Shown here: piece after piece, positions 34,335 to 42,970 of the stretch
How the letters are laid out: every line of letters starts with the position of its first letter
Numbering within the stretch: position 1 is the stretch's first letter
Origin: Fibrobacter sp. UBA4309
GTDB lineage: Bacteria; Fibrobacterota; Fibrobacteria; Fibrobacterales; Fibrobacteraceae
Length of the DNA stretch: 64,000 nt
Direction of reading: 5' to 3'
Assembly: GCF_002395745.1 (NCBI RefSeq)
Contig: NZ_DGUN01000075.1
Span: 1 to 64,000, forward strand
Translations under genes and position numbers: made by a program
Notes under the pieces: model-generated
The model's input: only the letters and a program-made list of their open reading frames with translations
The model's database searches: none
Told to the model about the DNA's origin: nothing

Positions 34335-35051
34335 CTAGAAACCCGTCTCTATACGCTGCCATATATTGCGGCTGACGCGCTTGCCCTGGGCGGCCATTTC
34401 ATCGCTTTCCTTGCGGACGTCCGCCTCGAGATTTCCCTTGATAAGCGACAAGTCGCCACCGTAACTACCCCCGTCCTCCAGGTAAAGTCCGTAGACATTC
34501 TTGCTCACCTTGGTATCGGCGGCCAGGACCTTGCCCGCACGGATAGAGAGGGCAAAGCGGTTGCGCGTGAATTCGCAGCGGCTCAGGAACACTTCCGGAG
34601 ACTCGTCTATCCACAGGCCATAGTAGTTGTTGATGTAGTTGACGTTTTCAAAGATGCCCCTCGCGCGGAACACCGTATTGCGGAAAGCGTTCTCGATAGT
34701 CAGGTTCTTGACTTCGAAAGGCTTGCTGCTAGAAACGAAATGGACTCCGTTCCAGCTTTCGCTGGAATCCGCACTGCGGAAAGAAATCGGGTTCGTCTCG
34801 GTGCCGAGGATCTTGACCGGGCCGCGCAACATGAGTTTCGCGTATTCGCCCATAAGGACCGTCACCCCAGGTTCCACTTCGAACGTATCGGACGCGCTTA
34901 GGACGACGCCCTGTTCCAGGATATACGGGCTATCTTTCTCCTGCAGCAAAATTTTGCCGTTTTCGACCTGCGGAAAGGGCATTTCCCCCGCAAAGACGAA
35001 CGAAGTGACAAGAACCGCCCCCGAAAGGAATGTCTTACTGAGCCTGTTCAA
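34335..35051 (-). CDS. Exported right-handed beta-helix protein
   Basis: About 238 residues with a signal peptide (MNRLSKTFLSGAVLVTSFVFA) and a parallel beta-helix: repeated short strands such as GVTVLMGEYAKLMLRGPVKI, NGVHFVSSSKPFEVKNLTIE and VNYINNYYGLWIDESPEVFL. Such folds occur in surface adhesins and carbohydrate-active proteins; no catalytic residues are evident. TTG at 35051 is preferred because GAGGAG lies 5 nt upstream; GTG at 35057 is the alternative. The gene overlaps the end of the DUF6263 gene, in the same operon as the stator. Confidence 0.68.
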   Translation of the reverse strand: MNRLSKTFLSGAVLVTSFVFAGEMPFPQVENGKILLQEKDSPYILEQGVVLSASDTFEVEPGVTVLMGEYAKLMLRGPVKILGTETNPISFRSADSSESWNGVHFVSSSKPFEVKNLTIENAFRNTVFRARGIFENVNYINNYYGLWIDESPEVFLSRCEFTRNRFALSIRAGKVLAADTKVSKNVYGLYLEDGGSYGGDLSLIKGNLEADVRKESDEMAAQGKRVSRNIWQRIETGF

Positions 35052-35877
35052 GTTCACTCCTCAGTTTAATTTTTTGAATTACATGCATGTTCGGCAACAC
35101 CTGCGAAGCCACGATGTCGTGGATGTTCAGGTAGCCGGACAGTTCAAGATTACCCGACGTGATGACTCCATGCGTAATGTCGAACAATATGGAACCCGTC
35201 CCGACGATGAAGCCGTTGCTTTCCATACGGACATCCGACGTGGAATCGGGGACTTCCATATACTTCACGTTCATGTCGATTTTCGCCATCTGGATGCCGT
35301 CGTGCAGATACACGTCGTCTAGCTTGAAGGACTTGTAGACCGTCGTCGTCTTGCCGTTAGCGGGAATTTCGACAGGACGTTCCCAGACATCGCCCAACTT
35401 TACGGGCGAACCGGGGAGAATCGGCTGGACCTTCATGAAGAGCTTCATGAGATTCAGTTCCTCGGACCCCGGCTGGAGGGCCGAATCCTCGACAGAGGGA
35501 TCGCTGATAGCGCCATCGCTAGCCATCTTGAACTGGAAATGCTGCGTGGAGAGGTATTTCTCGATATAGCGGAAATCTTCCACCGAGCGCTTGTCGCTCT
35601 TGTAGTCCACGGTATCGATTTTCATTTCGAACCGGGCTGTACCATTGTCAAAAGAGACCGTCTGGGCCAGCGTTGAGCGGGCATTCAGGTGCGTTTCCAT
35701 GGATTCCGGAGTTACGGACATGGAATCCTGGGGCGCAAACACGTTCAGGTTTGCCTCGAGGGTGAATTTCTGGACGGGAGCGTTCTGGGTATTGAACGAC
35801 AGGGACACATCGTTGTTGCTACAAGAACACAATAAAAGGAACGCTGCGGAAGAAGCGCAAAACTTGATAAAATTCAT
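35035..35877 (-). CDS. DUF6263-like lipoprotein
   Basis: A 280-residue lipoprotein with lipobox LLCSC (Cys19). The later part, PILPGSPVKLGDVWERPVEI and YLNIHDIVASQVLPNMHVIQ, resembles DUF6263, a family of Bacteroidota and Fibrobacterota with unknown role. It is the first gene of the seven-gene minus-strand operon with the MotA/MotB-type stator. Its last 17-23 bp overlap the start of the beta-helix gene. Probably anchored in the outer or inner membrane facing the periplasm. Confidence 0.68.
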   Translation of the reverse strand: MNFIKFCASSAAFLLLCSCSNNDVSLSFNTQNAPVQKFTLEANLNVFAPQDSMSVTPESMETHLNARSTLAQTVSFDNGTARFEMKIDTVDYKSDKRSVEDFRYIEKYLSTQHFQFKMASDGAISDPSVEDSALQPGSEELNLMKLFMKVQPILPGSPVKLGDVWERPVEIPANGKTTTVYKSFKLDDVYLHDGIQMAKIDMNVKYMEVPDSTSDVRMESNGFIVGTGSILFDITHGVITSGNLELSGYLNIHDIVASQVLPNMHVIQKIKLRSELEQAQ

Positions 35878-35921
35878 ATTTGAAATTTAAGTAAAAAGAG
35901 AGTATTTGGAGAGAAGCCGAA

Positions 35922-36425
35922 CTATTTCTCCCCCGAAATTGGCGGTTTTGCACCGGAATCGCCCTTTTCGAGCCTCATCTGCTGGAAAAACGCCTTTAAG
36001 AGCCCGAGGCACTCTTCGGCAAGCAATCCGCCCTCGACCTTGACATCGCGCTTGAGGGCATTACCCGTAATCACGTCGACGGTCGTCCCGCAACCGCCAA
36101 AGCGGGTGTCCGGGGAGCCGTAGACGACGCGGTCTATACGGCTGTTGAGGATAGCCCCCGCACACATCGGGCAGGGTTCGAGCGTTACATACAAAGTACA
36201 TCCATCCAGACGCCAGTTATCGAGCTTGCCCGCGGCAGTCCCGATGGCCAGAATTTCGGCATGGGCGGTGGCGTCCTTGAGCATCTCGATCTGGTTGTGG
36301 CCCTTCCCTATCACCACGCCATCCTTCACGATAACGCAACCGATGGGAATTTCCTTCTCATCGAAAGCCTTTTCCGCCTCGCGGATGGCCATGCGCATGT
36401 ATTTTTCATCTTCAGGAGTGAACAT
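35922..36425 (-). CDS. tadA: tRNA-specific adenosine deaminase
   Basis: A 167-residue zinc deaminase that converts A34 to inosine in tRNA-Arg(ACG). The active site is HAE (His55, Glu57) and PCPMCAGA (Cys85, Cys88). DTRFGGCGT and the C-terminal ECLGLLKAFFQQMR are TadA marks. A hydrophilic tail of about 15 residues follows. The start codon directly abuts a heptad repeat array. Cytoplasmic; essential in most bacteria. Confidence 0.93.
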   Translation of the reverse strand: MFTPEDEKYMRMAIREAEKAFDEKEIPIGCVIVKDGVVIGKGHNQIEMLKDATAHAEILAIGTAAGKLDNWRLDGCTLYVTLEPCPMCAGAILNSRIDRVVYGSPDTRFGGCGTTVDVITGNALKRDVKVEGGLLAEECLGLLKAFFQQMRLEKGDSGAKPPISGEK

Positions 36426-36590
36426 AATTGATAATTGATAATGGATAATTGATAATGGATGATGGATGATGGAGAATGGATGATGGAGAATGGATGATGG
36501 ATAATGGATGATGGATAATGGATGATGGATAATGGATAATGGATAATGGATGATGTGTAATCATCAATCATCAATCCTCAATCATCAATT
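36426..36590. repeat. ATGGATR heptad array with inverted partner
   Basis: About 18 head-to-tail 7-bp units (ATTGATA, ATGGATA, ATGGATG, ATGGAGA) from 36426 to about 36555, followed by facing units ATCATCA ATCATCA ATCCTCA ATCATCA. The arms are reverse complements with about one mismatch per heptad. It fills the whole gap between ahbD and tadA. Confidence 0.8.
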
Positions 36591-36592
36591 AA

Positions 36593-37585
36593 TTACAGTC
36601 CTCTTCCGTACGCGCAATACGAATCTTCTTGCATGTAGTCGCCGTCGTGGTAGTAGGCGGCTCGGGCGCGGCAACCGCCGCAGCGGTCATTGAACTTGCA
36701 CTTGCCGCAAGCACCGGAGTACGCCTTGGTGCGGAGCTTCTTGAACACCTCGGCGTTCGCCCAGATTTCGTCGAAGGGTGTGTCGTGAACGTCGCCCGCC
36801 TCTTCCATCATGTAGGCGCAGGGACGCACCTTCCCGATGGGGCTAACGATGCAGTAGTCAAGGCCGGCGAGGCAGCCACGGCTGTAGCGCGTCTTTATGT
36901 CCAATTGGTCTGCAATGCGCAGGAACTGCGGAGCACACGTGGGTTTGACGGGGATGCCGAGCGTGCGGCTCTTTTCCATAATCTTGCGGAGGAGTCCTTC
37001 GTATTCGGCGACGCGGAGTGCGTGGCCTTCGATTTCCTTGCCGCGTCCCACCGGGATGAGGAAGAATATCTGGTGGTTCACCGCGCCGATTTCCTTGACC
37101 CAGTCCATGATGTCGAAAATCTCGTTCTGGTTCCAGTCCATGATGGTCGTGTGAATCTGGAACGGGAGGCCAGCCGCCTTGCAGTTCTCGATGCCCATCA
37201 TCGTCATCTCGAAGGCGTTCGGGAGGCCGCGGAAGTCGTTATGGCGGTCGTGGTCGATGCTGTCGATGCTGATGCCCATCGCCATGGCGCCCGCCTTCTT
37301 GAGTTCAAAGGCCAGGTCGTGCGTGATGAGCGTGCCGTTAGTGCCGAACACCGGGCGAAGTCCCTTGCTCGAGGCATGGGCGACCAGTTCCACGATGTCC
37401 GGGCGGGTCATCGGCTCGCCACCGCTAAAAATCATGATCTTGAACCCCGCCTTCGCGATTTCGTCAATTAGCTTTAGGGCTTCCGGCGTCGTGAGTTCGG
37501 CCGCCTTGTTCTCACCAGCGTCCTGGTAGCAGTGCTTGCAGGTCAGGTTACACTTGTTGGTGGTCATCCAAGATACAATCATCAT
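36593..37585 (-). CDS. ahbD: AhbD-like radical SAM heme synthase
   Basis: A 330-residue radical SAM/SPASM-type protein. The SAM cluster motif is Cys12-x3-Cys16-x2-Cys19 in NKCNLTCKHC, followed by FSGGEPMTRPD. The C-terminal GACGKCKFNDRCGGCRARAA with AYYHDGDYMQEDSYC matches the second cluster region of AhbD/NirJ. AhbD oxidatively decarboxylates Fe-coproporphyrin III to heme b, the last step of the siroheme route. The presence of ahbAB and ahbC in the same window supports this over NirJ. AAGGA precedes the ATG pair at 37585. A longer open frame upstream lies antisense to fabF and is not coding. Confidence 0.8.
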   Translation of the reverse strand: MMIVSWMTTNKCNLTCKHCYQDAGENKAAELTTPEALKLIDEIAKAGFKIMIFSGGEPMTRPDIVELVAHASSKGLRPVFGTNGTLITHDLAFELKKAGAMAMGISIDSIDHDRHNDFRGLPNAFEMTMMGIENCKAAGLPFQIHTTIMDWNQNEIFDIMDWVKEIGAVNHQIFFLIPVGRGKEIEGHALRVAEYEGLLRKIMEKSRTLGIPVKPTCAPQFLRIADQLDIKTRYSRGCLAGLDYCIVSPIGKVRPCAYMMEEAGDVHDTPFDEIWANAEVFKKLRTKAYSGACGKCKFNDRCGGCRARAAYYHDGDYMQEDSYCAYGRGL

Positions 37586-37658
37586 CCATATCCTTAACAA
37601 AGGGAAAATAGCATGGAAAAAATAGCTATTTTTGCCACGACAAAAACAAAAGGGAACC

Positions 37659-38909
37659 ATGACCAAGAGAAGAATTGTAATTACCGGCCTTGGTGCCGTG
37701 ACCCCCGTCGGCAAGAACATACCCGACATGTGGAACTCCATCCGCGAGGGCAAGTGCGGGATAGGCCCCATCACGCTGTTCGACGCCAGCAACTGCCCGG
37801 TGAAGATTGCCGCAGAAATCAAGGACTTCAAGCCCGAGGAACACGGGATAGACCCGAAGGAAGCCCGCCGCATGGCACGCTTCACGCAGTTCCTGATAGG
37901 GGCAGCGAACGAGGCCGTCCAGGATGCGGGGCTCACCCGCGAAGAGCTCGCCGCCGATACCACGGGCATCGTCGCCGGCAACGGCCTTTCGGGAATGGAT
38001 GTGCTCGACGAAACGTACAACAAGTATATCGAAGGCGGCAAGCGCAGGGTTTCGCCGCTTGCCATGCCGGAACTCATCCCGAACGAGGCGTGCGCGAACG
38101 TTTCCATCGCCCTCGGGATTACGGGACTCGCCCATACCGTCTGCACCGCCTGTGCCTCCGGCACGGACGCCATCGGGGTCGCCCTGGACGCCATCCGCAG
38201 TGGCAGGCTCGACGTGTGCCTTGCCGGCGGTTCCGAGAGCGGGATTACGGAATACTCCATCAAGAGTTTTGCGGGCATGCACGCCCTCACCGACAAGTTC
38301 AACGACGACCCCACGAAGGCGTCGCGCCCGTTCGACAAAGACCGGAGCGGCTTTGTCATGGGCGAAGGCGGTGCCGTAATGGTGCTGGAAGAACTCGAGC
38401 ACGCAAAGGCCCGCGGGGCAAAGATCTACGCGGAACTTGCGGGCTATGGCGCCTCTGCGGACGCATACCACATCACGAGCCCGCGCCCGGGTGGAGAAAC
38501 CTGCGCGAAGGCCATGACCCGCGCCCTGAAGGATGCCGGAATCGCGCCTACCGACGTGGACTACTACAACGCGCACGGCACCTCGACGCACCTGAACGAC
38601 CTCACCGAGACGCAGATGCTGAAAATTGCGCTCGGCGAGCACGCCTACAAGATCAAGGTATCAAGCACCAAGAGCATGACCGGCCACTGCGTGGGCGCCG
38701 CGGGCGTCATCGAGGCTATCATCTCGACGCTCGCCGTGCAGAACTCGTTCTACCCCGCGACCATCAACCTCGACAACCCCGACCCGGAATGCGACCTCGA
38801 CTACGTGCCGCACAAGGGCATCGAAGGCAACATCGACGTCGCCGTTTCCGCATCGCTCGGGTTCGGAGGCCACAACGGTGTGGTTGTCATCAAGAAATTC
38901 AAGGAATAG
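37659..38909 (+). CDS. fabF: Beta-ketoacyl-ACP synthase II (third KS locus)
   Basis: A 416-residue KAS II with an intact triad: Cys in CTACASGTDA, His in NAHGTSTHLND, Lys/His in SSTKSMTGHCVGAAG. The C-terminal VSASLGFGGHNGVVVIK is typical FabF. AGGGAACC precedes the ATG at 37659. It heads a plus-strand operon with a 42-residue membrane protein, a DUF2334 protein and an acyl-CoA synthetase, which suggests use of exogenous or recycled acyl chains. It is diverged from the fabF at 11.6 kb, so the two probably have different chain preferences. Confidence 0.92.
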   Translation: MTKRRIVITGLGAVTPVGKNIPDMWNSIREGKCGIGPITLFDASNCPVKIAAEIKDFKPEEHGIDPKEARRMARFTQFLIGAANEAVQDAGLTREELAADTTGIVAGNGLSGMDVLDETYNKYIEGGKRRVSPLAMPELIPNEACANVSIALGITGLAHTVCTACASGTDAIGVALDAIRSGRLDVCLAGGSESGITEYSIKSFAGMHALTDKFNDDPTKASRPFDKDRSGFVMGEGGAVMVLEELEHAKARGAKIYAELAGYGASADAYHITSPRPGGETCAKAMTRALKDAGIAPTDVDYYNAHGTSTHLNDLTETQMLKIALGEHAYKIKVSSTKSMTGHCVGAAGVIEAIISTLAVQNSFYPATINLDNPDPECDLDYVPHKGIEGNIDVAVSASLGFGGHNGVVVIKKFKE

Positions 38910-38995
38910 AGCAAGTTTTGCGCTTTTCCAGGCCAAATTATGTATTTTTCGGTTAGAGTGCGGGCGTTGTACCGCACCGAACCAAGGAGTGGACC

Positions 38996-39124
38996 ATGTC
39001 CGACTGGCTGTTTAAATCGTGGCTCAAGATTTCCGCACTGACGGCAATCCTGTTCTTCTTTTATCATCTTTTCATTTCTCAGAAACTCGAGGAAGAATCC
39101 TTCACCTCCAACAAGGACAAGTAG
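38996..39124 (+). CDS. 42-residue single-helix membrane protein
   Basis: A short gene with a strong ribosome site (AAGGAG, 7 nt before ATG). The product starts MSDWLFKSWLKISALTAILF, continues with FFFYHLFISQ, and ends in an acidic/polar tail (KLEEESFTSNKDK). One membrane helix with the basic N-terminus inside is likely. It lies 86 bp after fabF and 8 bp before the DUF2334 gene, all on the same strand. No family recognised. Conservation in other genomes would settle whether it is real. Confidence 0.65.
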   Translation: MSDWLFKSWLKISALTAILFFFYHLFISQKLEEESFTSNKDK

Positions 39125-39132
39125 GTAACCCC

Positions 39133-39903
39133 ATGGAACAGAACAAGGACATCCTCGACATCCAGGCGGCCGAAGCGAACCAGCACAAGAAGAAAAAGTT
39201 CATCTTGTGCTACCACAGCTTCAGCGCGACAAACTTCAAGAGGGCCCGCACGCAAATCCGTAAACTTGCGGACGCCGCGGGTGCGCCTATCAGCATCGCA
39301 GTCGTGCCCTCCATCGGGGCCGTGCCCGAATCCGAGGCGGACGAATTCCGCGAAGAACTCGAGAAGTTCGTGCAGGAAGGCTACGAGATTATGCTCCACG
39401 GGGCACGCCACCGCGCAGACCTCTTTATCAAGCGTAGCCTGCAGGGAAAGTTCGCACTCTGGATTTCGAACAACGAGGCCGAATTCGCAGGCCTGAACGA
39501 GCGACTCACGCAGACGCTCCTCAAGCGCAGCCTCGCCCTCTGGAACGCCCACGGCACCGAGAAGCCCTCCGGGTTCATTCCGCCCATCTGGTTCGGCAAC
39601 AAGTACCTCAAGAACCTCGCCCTCGACATCTTCGACTACTACGAGGATTACCACGGCATCTACCAGAAGACGGAAAACGGAATCAAGAAGACCAAGTCAA
39701 GGCCGCTCAGTTTTTCCATCTACCCGCCCGCAATGCTCGGAATCGTGCAGACCTACGCCTGCCTCCGCATGCTCCTGCCGGGTGGCACGCACCGCCTGGT
39801 GTTCCACGACAAGGATTTCAGGACCATCGGCGAAAAACGTATTCTGAACATGGTGCGCTACGTTTCCACCATGCGAGAAAAAATCATGTACAGGGATCTC
39901 TAA
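39133..39903 (+). CDS. DUF2334-like putative polysaccharide deacetylase
   Basis: A 256-residue cytoplasmic protein resembling DUF2334 in the NodB-like deacetylase superfamily. ISIAVVPSIG, FREELEKFVQEGYEIMLHGA with RHRAD (the conserved His motif), and the later GGTHRLVFHDKDF fit the fold. No signal peptide is present. Substrate unknown. Its position between a ketosynthase and an acyl-CoA synthetase hints at removal of an acyl group from a lipid or sugar, but this is inference. Confidence 0.65.
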   Translation: MEQNKDILDIQAAEANQHKKKKFILCYHSFSATNFKRARTQIRKLADAAGAPISIAVVPSIGAVPESEADEFREELEKFVQEGYEIMLHGARHRADLFIKRSLQGKFALWISNNEAEFAGLNERLTQTLLKRSLALWNAHGTEKPSGFIPPIWFGNKYLKNLALDIFDYYEDYHGIYQKTENGIKKTKSRPLSFSIYPPAMLGIVQTYACLRMLLPGGTHRLVFHDKDFRTIGEKRILNMVRYVSTMREKIMYRDL

Positions 39904-39926
39904 AACCAATACGACAGGATTCGAAC

Positions 39927-41687
39927 ATGATGTTAAGCAAGTTTCTTTCCCGTATCGAATTCGATTCGTACGAGGACCTCTACAAGAATTTCAAGATAAC
40001 TATCCCGGAAGACTTCAACTTCGCCTACGACGTGGTTGACGAATACGCGAAGACCGAACCCAAGCGCGAAGCCCTCGTGTGGTGCGACGACAACGACGAA
40101 AGCCACATCTTTACGTTCAAGGACCTCTCGCTTGCCTCCATGCGCACGGCGAACTTCCTCTGCGAACAAGGAATCAAGAAGGGCGACCGCGTGATGCTCA
40201 TCCTGCGCCGCCGCTACGAGTTCTGGTTCTTCCTCCTGGCGCTCCACCGCATTGGCGCGATTGCAATACCCGCGACGAACATGCTCGCCGAAGAAGACCT
40301 GGAATACCGTTTCAACGCGGCCGAAATCAAGATGGTCGTGAGTTACGACGAACCCTCGCTGCAAAAGGAAGTGGACAAGGCAAAAACAAAATGCCCGTCC
40401 GTCGAAAAGCTCGTGACCGTAGGCCAGACCGCCCGCCAGAACTGGGTGAGTTTCTACGACGACTACGAAATCTACCCCGCGAAGTTCCCGCGCCCGCAAG
40501 GCGAAGAGGCGACCCACAACGACGACATCATGATCGTGTACTTCACGAGCGGTACGAGTTCGAACCCGAAGATGGTGGCGCACACGTTCACCTACCCGCT
40601 CGGCCACATCGTGACGGCAAAGTACTGGCAGCACGTAGTGGACGGGGGCAGGCACCTCACCGTCGCGGAGACCGGCTGGGCCAAGGCCCTCTGGGGCAAG
40701 ATATACGGGCAGTGGATTGCGGGTAGCGCAGTGTTCACCTACGACATGAAGGTGTTCATCCCGGGCAAGCTGCTCGAGAAGATGGCGGAATACAAGGTGA
40801 CCACGTTCTGCGCGCCGCCCACCGTCTACCGCTACATATTGCACCACGGACTGAGCCGCTACGACCTTTCGAGCCTCAAGTACTGCACTACCGCAGGCGA
40901 ATCGCTCAATACCGACATCTACAACAAGTTCTACGAGCAGACAGGAATCCGCTTGCAGGAAGGCTACGGCCAGACGGAACTCACGCTTACCACGGGCAAC
41001 TTCGGGTTCACCGAACCGCGTCCGGGTTCCATCGGCATGCCCTCGCCGGGCTACCGCATGGAAATCGTGGACGCCGAAGGCAAGCCCTGCGCCACTGACG
41101 AGGTGGGCGAACTCATCATCAAGATAGACCAGGGGAAACCCTTCGGCATGTTCGGCGGCTACTACCGCGACCCGGAACGCACCGAGAAGGTGTTCGAGGG
41201 CGGAGTCTACCATACGGGCGACACCGCCACCCGCGACAAGGATGGTTACCTGTGGTTCGTGGGCCGCACCGACGACCTCATCAAGAGTTCGGGTTACCGC
41301 ATCAGCCCCTTCGAGGTGGAAGAAGTGCTCCACAAGCACCCCGCCGTCCTTGAAGTGGCGGTGACGGGCGTCGAGGACAAGGACCGCGGCCAAGCCGTGA
41401 AGGCGACCGTCGTCTTGAAGAAGGGCTACGAGGCATCGAAGGAACTCGCGAAGGAAATGCAGCTGTTCGCGAAGAACGTCGCGGCCTCTTACAAGAGCCC
41501 GCGCATCATCGACTTCGTCACGGAACTGCCCAAGACGATTAGCGGAAAGATTCGCCGCGCCACCATCCGCGACAAGGACAAGGAAGCGGCTGACGCCGAA
41601 GCGCAGAATGCCGAAAATGCCGCAAAGGAAAATGCGGGGGCTCCGGCAGACAACAGCGCAAGCGGCGCAAGCAGCACCGAATCCTAA
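39927..41687 (+). CDS. AMP-forming acyl-CoA synthetase
   Basis: A 586-residue adenylate-forming enzyme, most like medium-chain acyl-CoA/acetyl-CoA synthetases. Motifs are the phosphate loop YFTSGTSSNPKM, GYGQTE, YHTGDTATRD, GRTDDLIKSSGYRI, and the catalytic Lys in PKTISGKIRR. It would activate a carboxylic acid with ATP and load CoA. The last 35 residues form an Ala/Glu/Asn-rich tail. AGGATTCGAAC precedes the ATG. The stop overlaps the stop of the convergent hemL gene by 4 bp. In the operon it could activate branched or volatile fatty acids as primers. Confidence 0.88.
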   Translation: MMLSKFLSRIEFDSYEDLYKNFKITIPEDFNFAYDVVDEYAKTEPKREALVWCDDNDESHIFTFKDLSLASMRTANFLCEQGIKKGDRVMLILRRRYEFWFFLLALHRIGAIAIPATNMLAEEDLEYRFNAAEIKMVVSYDEPSLQKEVDKAKTKCPSVEKLVTVGQTARQNWVSFYDDYEIYPAKFPRPQGEEATHNDDIMIVYFTSGTSSNPKMVAHTFTYPLGHIVTAKYWQHVVDGGRHLTVAETGWAKALWGKIYGQWIAGSAVFTYDMKVFIPGKLLEKMAEYKVTTFCAPPTVYRYILHHGLSRYDLSSLKYCTTAGESLNTDIYNKFYEQTGIRLQEGYGQTELTLTTGNFGFTEPRPGSIGMPSPGYRMEIVDAEGKPCATDEVGELIIKIDQGKPFGMFGGYYRDPERTEKVFEGGVYHTGDTATRDKDGYLWFVGRTDDLIKSSGYRISPFEVEEVLHKHPAVLEVAVTGVEDKDRGQAVKATVVLKKGYEASKELAKEMQLFAKNVAASYKSPRIIDFVTELPKTISGKIRRATIRDKDKEAADAEAQNAENAAKENAGAPADNSASGASSTES

Positions 41688-42970
41688 AGCGTCTTGAAGA
41701 CTTTCCTGGCGGCATCGACGGTACGGTCGATGTCGCTTTTCGTATGTACGGCACTCACGAAGATTGCCTCGAACTGGCTTGGAGCCAGATAGATACCCTC
41801 ATCGAGCATCCCGAGGAAATACCTGCGGAACAGTTCCAGGTCGGACTTCTGCACGTCGGCGAAGCATGTGACCGGCCCTTCGGTAAAGAAGATGCAGCCC
41901 ATAGCGCCCACCTGATTTACGGCAAGCGGGATTCCCGCAGCGATCGCCGCATCCTTGAGACCGTCGAGCAGTCGCGTCGTCATCGCCTCGGCATGCACGT
42001 AGTATTCCGGGTGAGTATGCAGTTCACGCATAGTGGCCAGCCCCGCCGCCATGGCGACCGGGTTCCCGGAAAGCGTTCCCGCCTGGTAAATTCCGCCGAG
42101 CGGAGCAATCTGCTGCATCACGTCGAGGCGGCCGCCGTAAGCGCCTACGGGCATGCCGCCGCCGATAATCTTGCCGAAGGTCGTGAGGTCCGGCTTGATG
42201 CCGTACAGGCCCTGTGCGCAGTGGATGCCCACGCGGAAACCCGTCATGACCTCGTCCACAATCAAAAGCGCACCATGCTTTTTCGTTTCTTCGGAAAGCG
42301 TCTGCAGGAACTCGGGCTTTGCGGGCACCACGCCCATGTTGCCTGCCACCGGCTCCACGATGACGCCCGCAATCTCGTCGCCAATCTTGTCGAAGAGTTC
42401 CTTCACGCCCGCCACGTCGTTGTACTGGAGCGTGAGCGTATACTTCGCGAGGTCGGCCGGAACGCCCTTGCTGCTCGGCTTGCCTGTAGTAAGCATGCCC
42501 GAACCCGCCTTGATGAGCAGGCTGTCGCTGTGACCGTGGTAGCAGCCTTCGAACTTGACAATCTTGTCGCGGCCGGTAAAACCGCGGGCGGCACGGATGG
42601 CGCTCATCGTCGCCTCGGTGCCGCTATTCACCATACGTATCATCTCGACACTCGGCACGAGGCTCATCACGAGTTTCGCGAGTTCGGATTCAAGACCGCA
42701 AGGAGCGCCGAAACTGAGGCCGTTCTTCGCGGTCTCTGCAACGGCGGCAATCACCGCATCGTGCGCGTGGCCCAAGAGCATCGGGCCCCAGCTGCCCACG
42801 TAATCGATATAGTCGTTGCCGTCCACATCGTAGATATGGCTGCCCTTGGCACGGGCAATGAAGGGAGGAGTCGCCCCCACGTTACCGAAAGCACGCACCG
42901 GGCTGTTCACGCCGCCCGGCATCAAATTCTTGGCTTCGGTAAAGAGTTTTTCGCTAAGGGAATGGTTCAT
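41684..42970 (-). CDS. hemL: Glutamate-1-semialdehyde 2,1-aminomutase
   Basis: A 428-residue PLP enzyme making 5-aminolevulinate. The PLP lysine is in TTFGKIIGGGMPVGAYGG; NSGTEATMSAIRAARGFTGR and CYHGHSDSLL are family marks. It is the last gene of the minus-strand heme operon; its ATG overlaps the hemB stop by 4 bp. Unlike the upstream genes hemA, hemC and cobA-hemD, I see no inserted repeat in it. Confidence 0.95.
   Translation of the reverse strand: MNHSLSEKLFTEAKNLMPGGVNSPVRAFGNVGATPPFIARAKGSHIYDVDGNDYIDYVGSWGPMLLGHAHDAVIAAVAETAKNGLSFGAPCGLESELAKLVMSLVPSVEMIRMVNSGTEATMSAIRAARGFTGRDKIVKFEGCYHGHSDSLLIKAGSGMLTTGKPSSKGVPADLAKYTLTLQYNDVAGVKELFDKIGDEIAGVIVEPVAGNMGVVPAKPEFLQTLSEETKKHGALLIVDEVMTGFRVGIHCAQGLYGIKPDLTTFGKIIGGGMPVGAYGGRLDVMQQIAPLGGIYQAGTLSGNPVAMAAGLATMRELHTHPEYYVHAEAMTTRLLDGLKDAAIAAGIPLAVNQVGAMGCIFFTEGPVTCFADVQKSDLELFRRYFLGMLDEGIYLAPSQFEAIFVSAVHTKSDIDRTVDAARKVFKTL

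Noticed and set aside
29614..35877. A complete Zorya defence system
   Set aside because: The stator pair is present, but no ZorC (EH signature), ZorD (helicase) or ZorE (HNH) gene is adjacent, so the name cannot be given.
36426..36590. CRISPR array
   Set aside because: The repeat unit is 7 bp with no spacers and no cas genes nearby.
36593..38359. A 588-codon reading of the ahbD frame
   Set aside because: The N-terminal 258 codons are antisense to fabF; the radical SAM start with its ribosome site at 37585 explains the gene.
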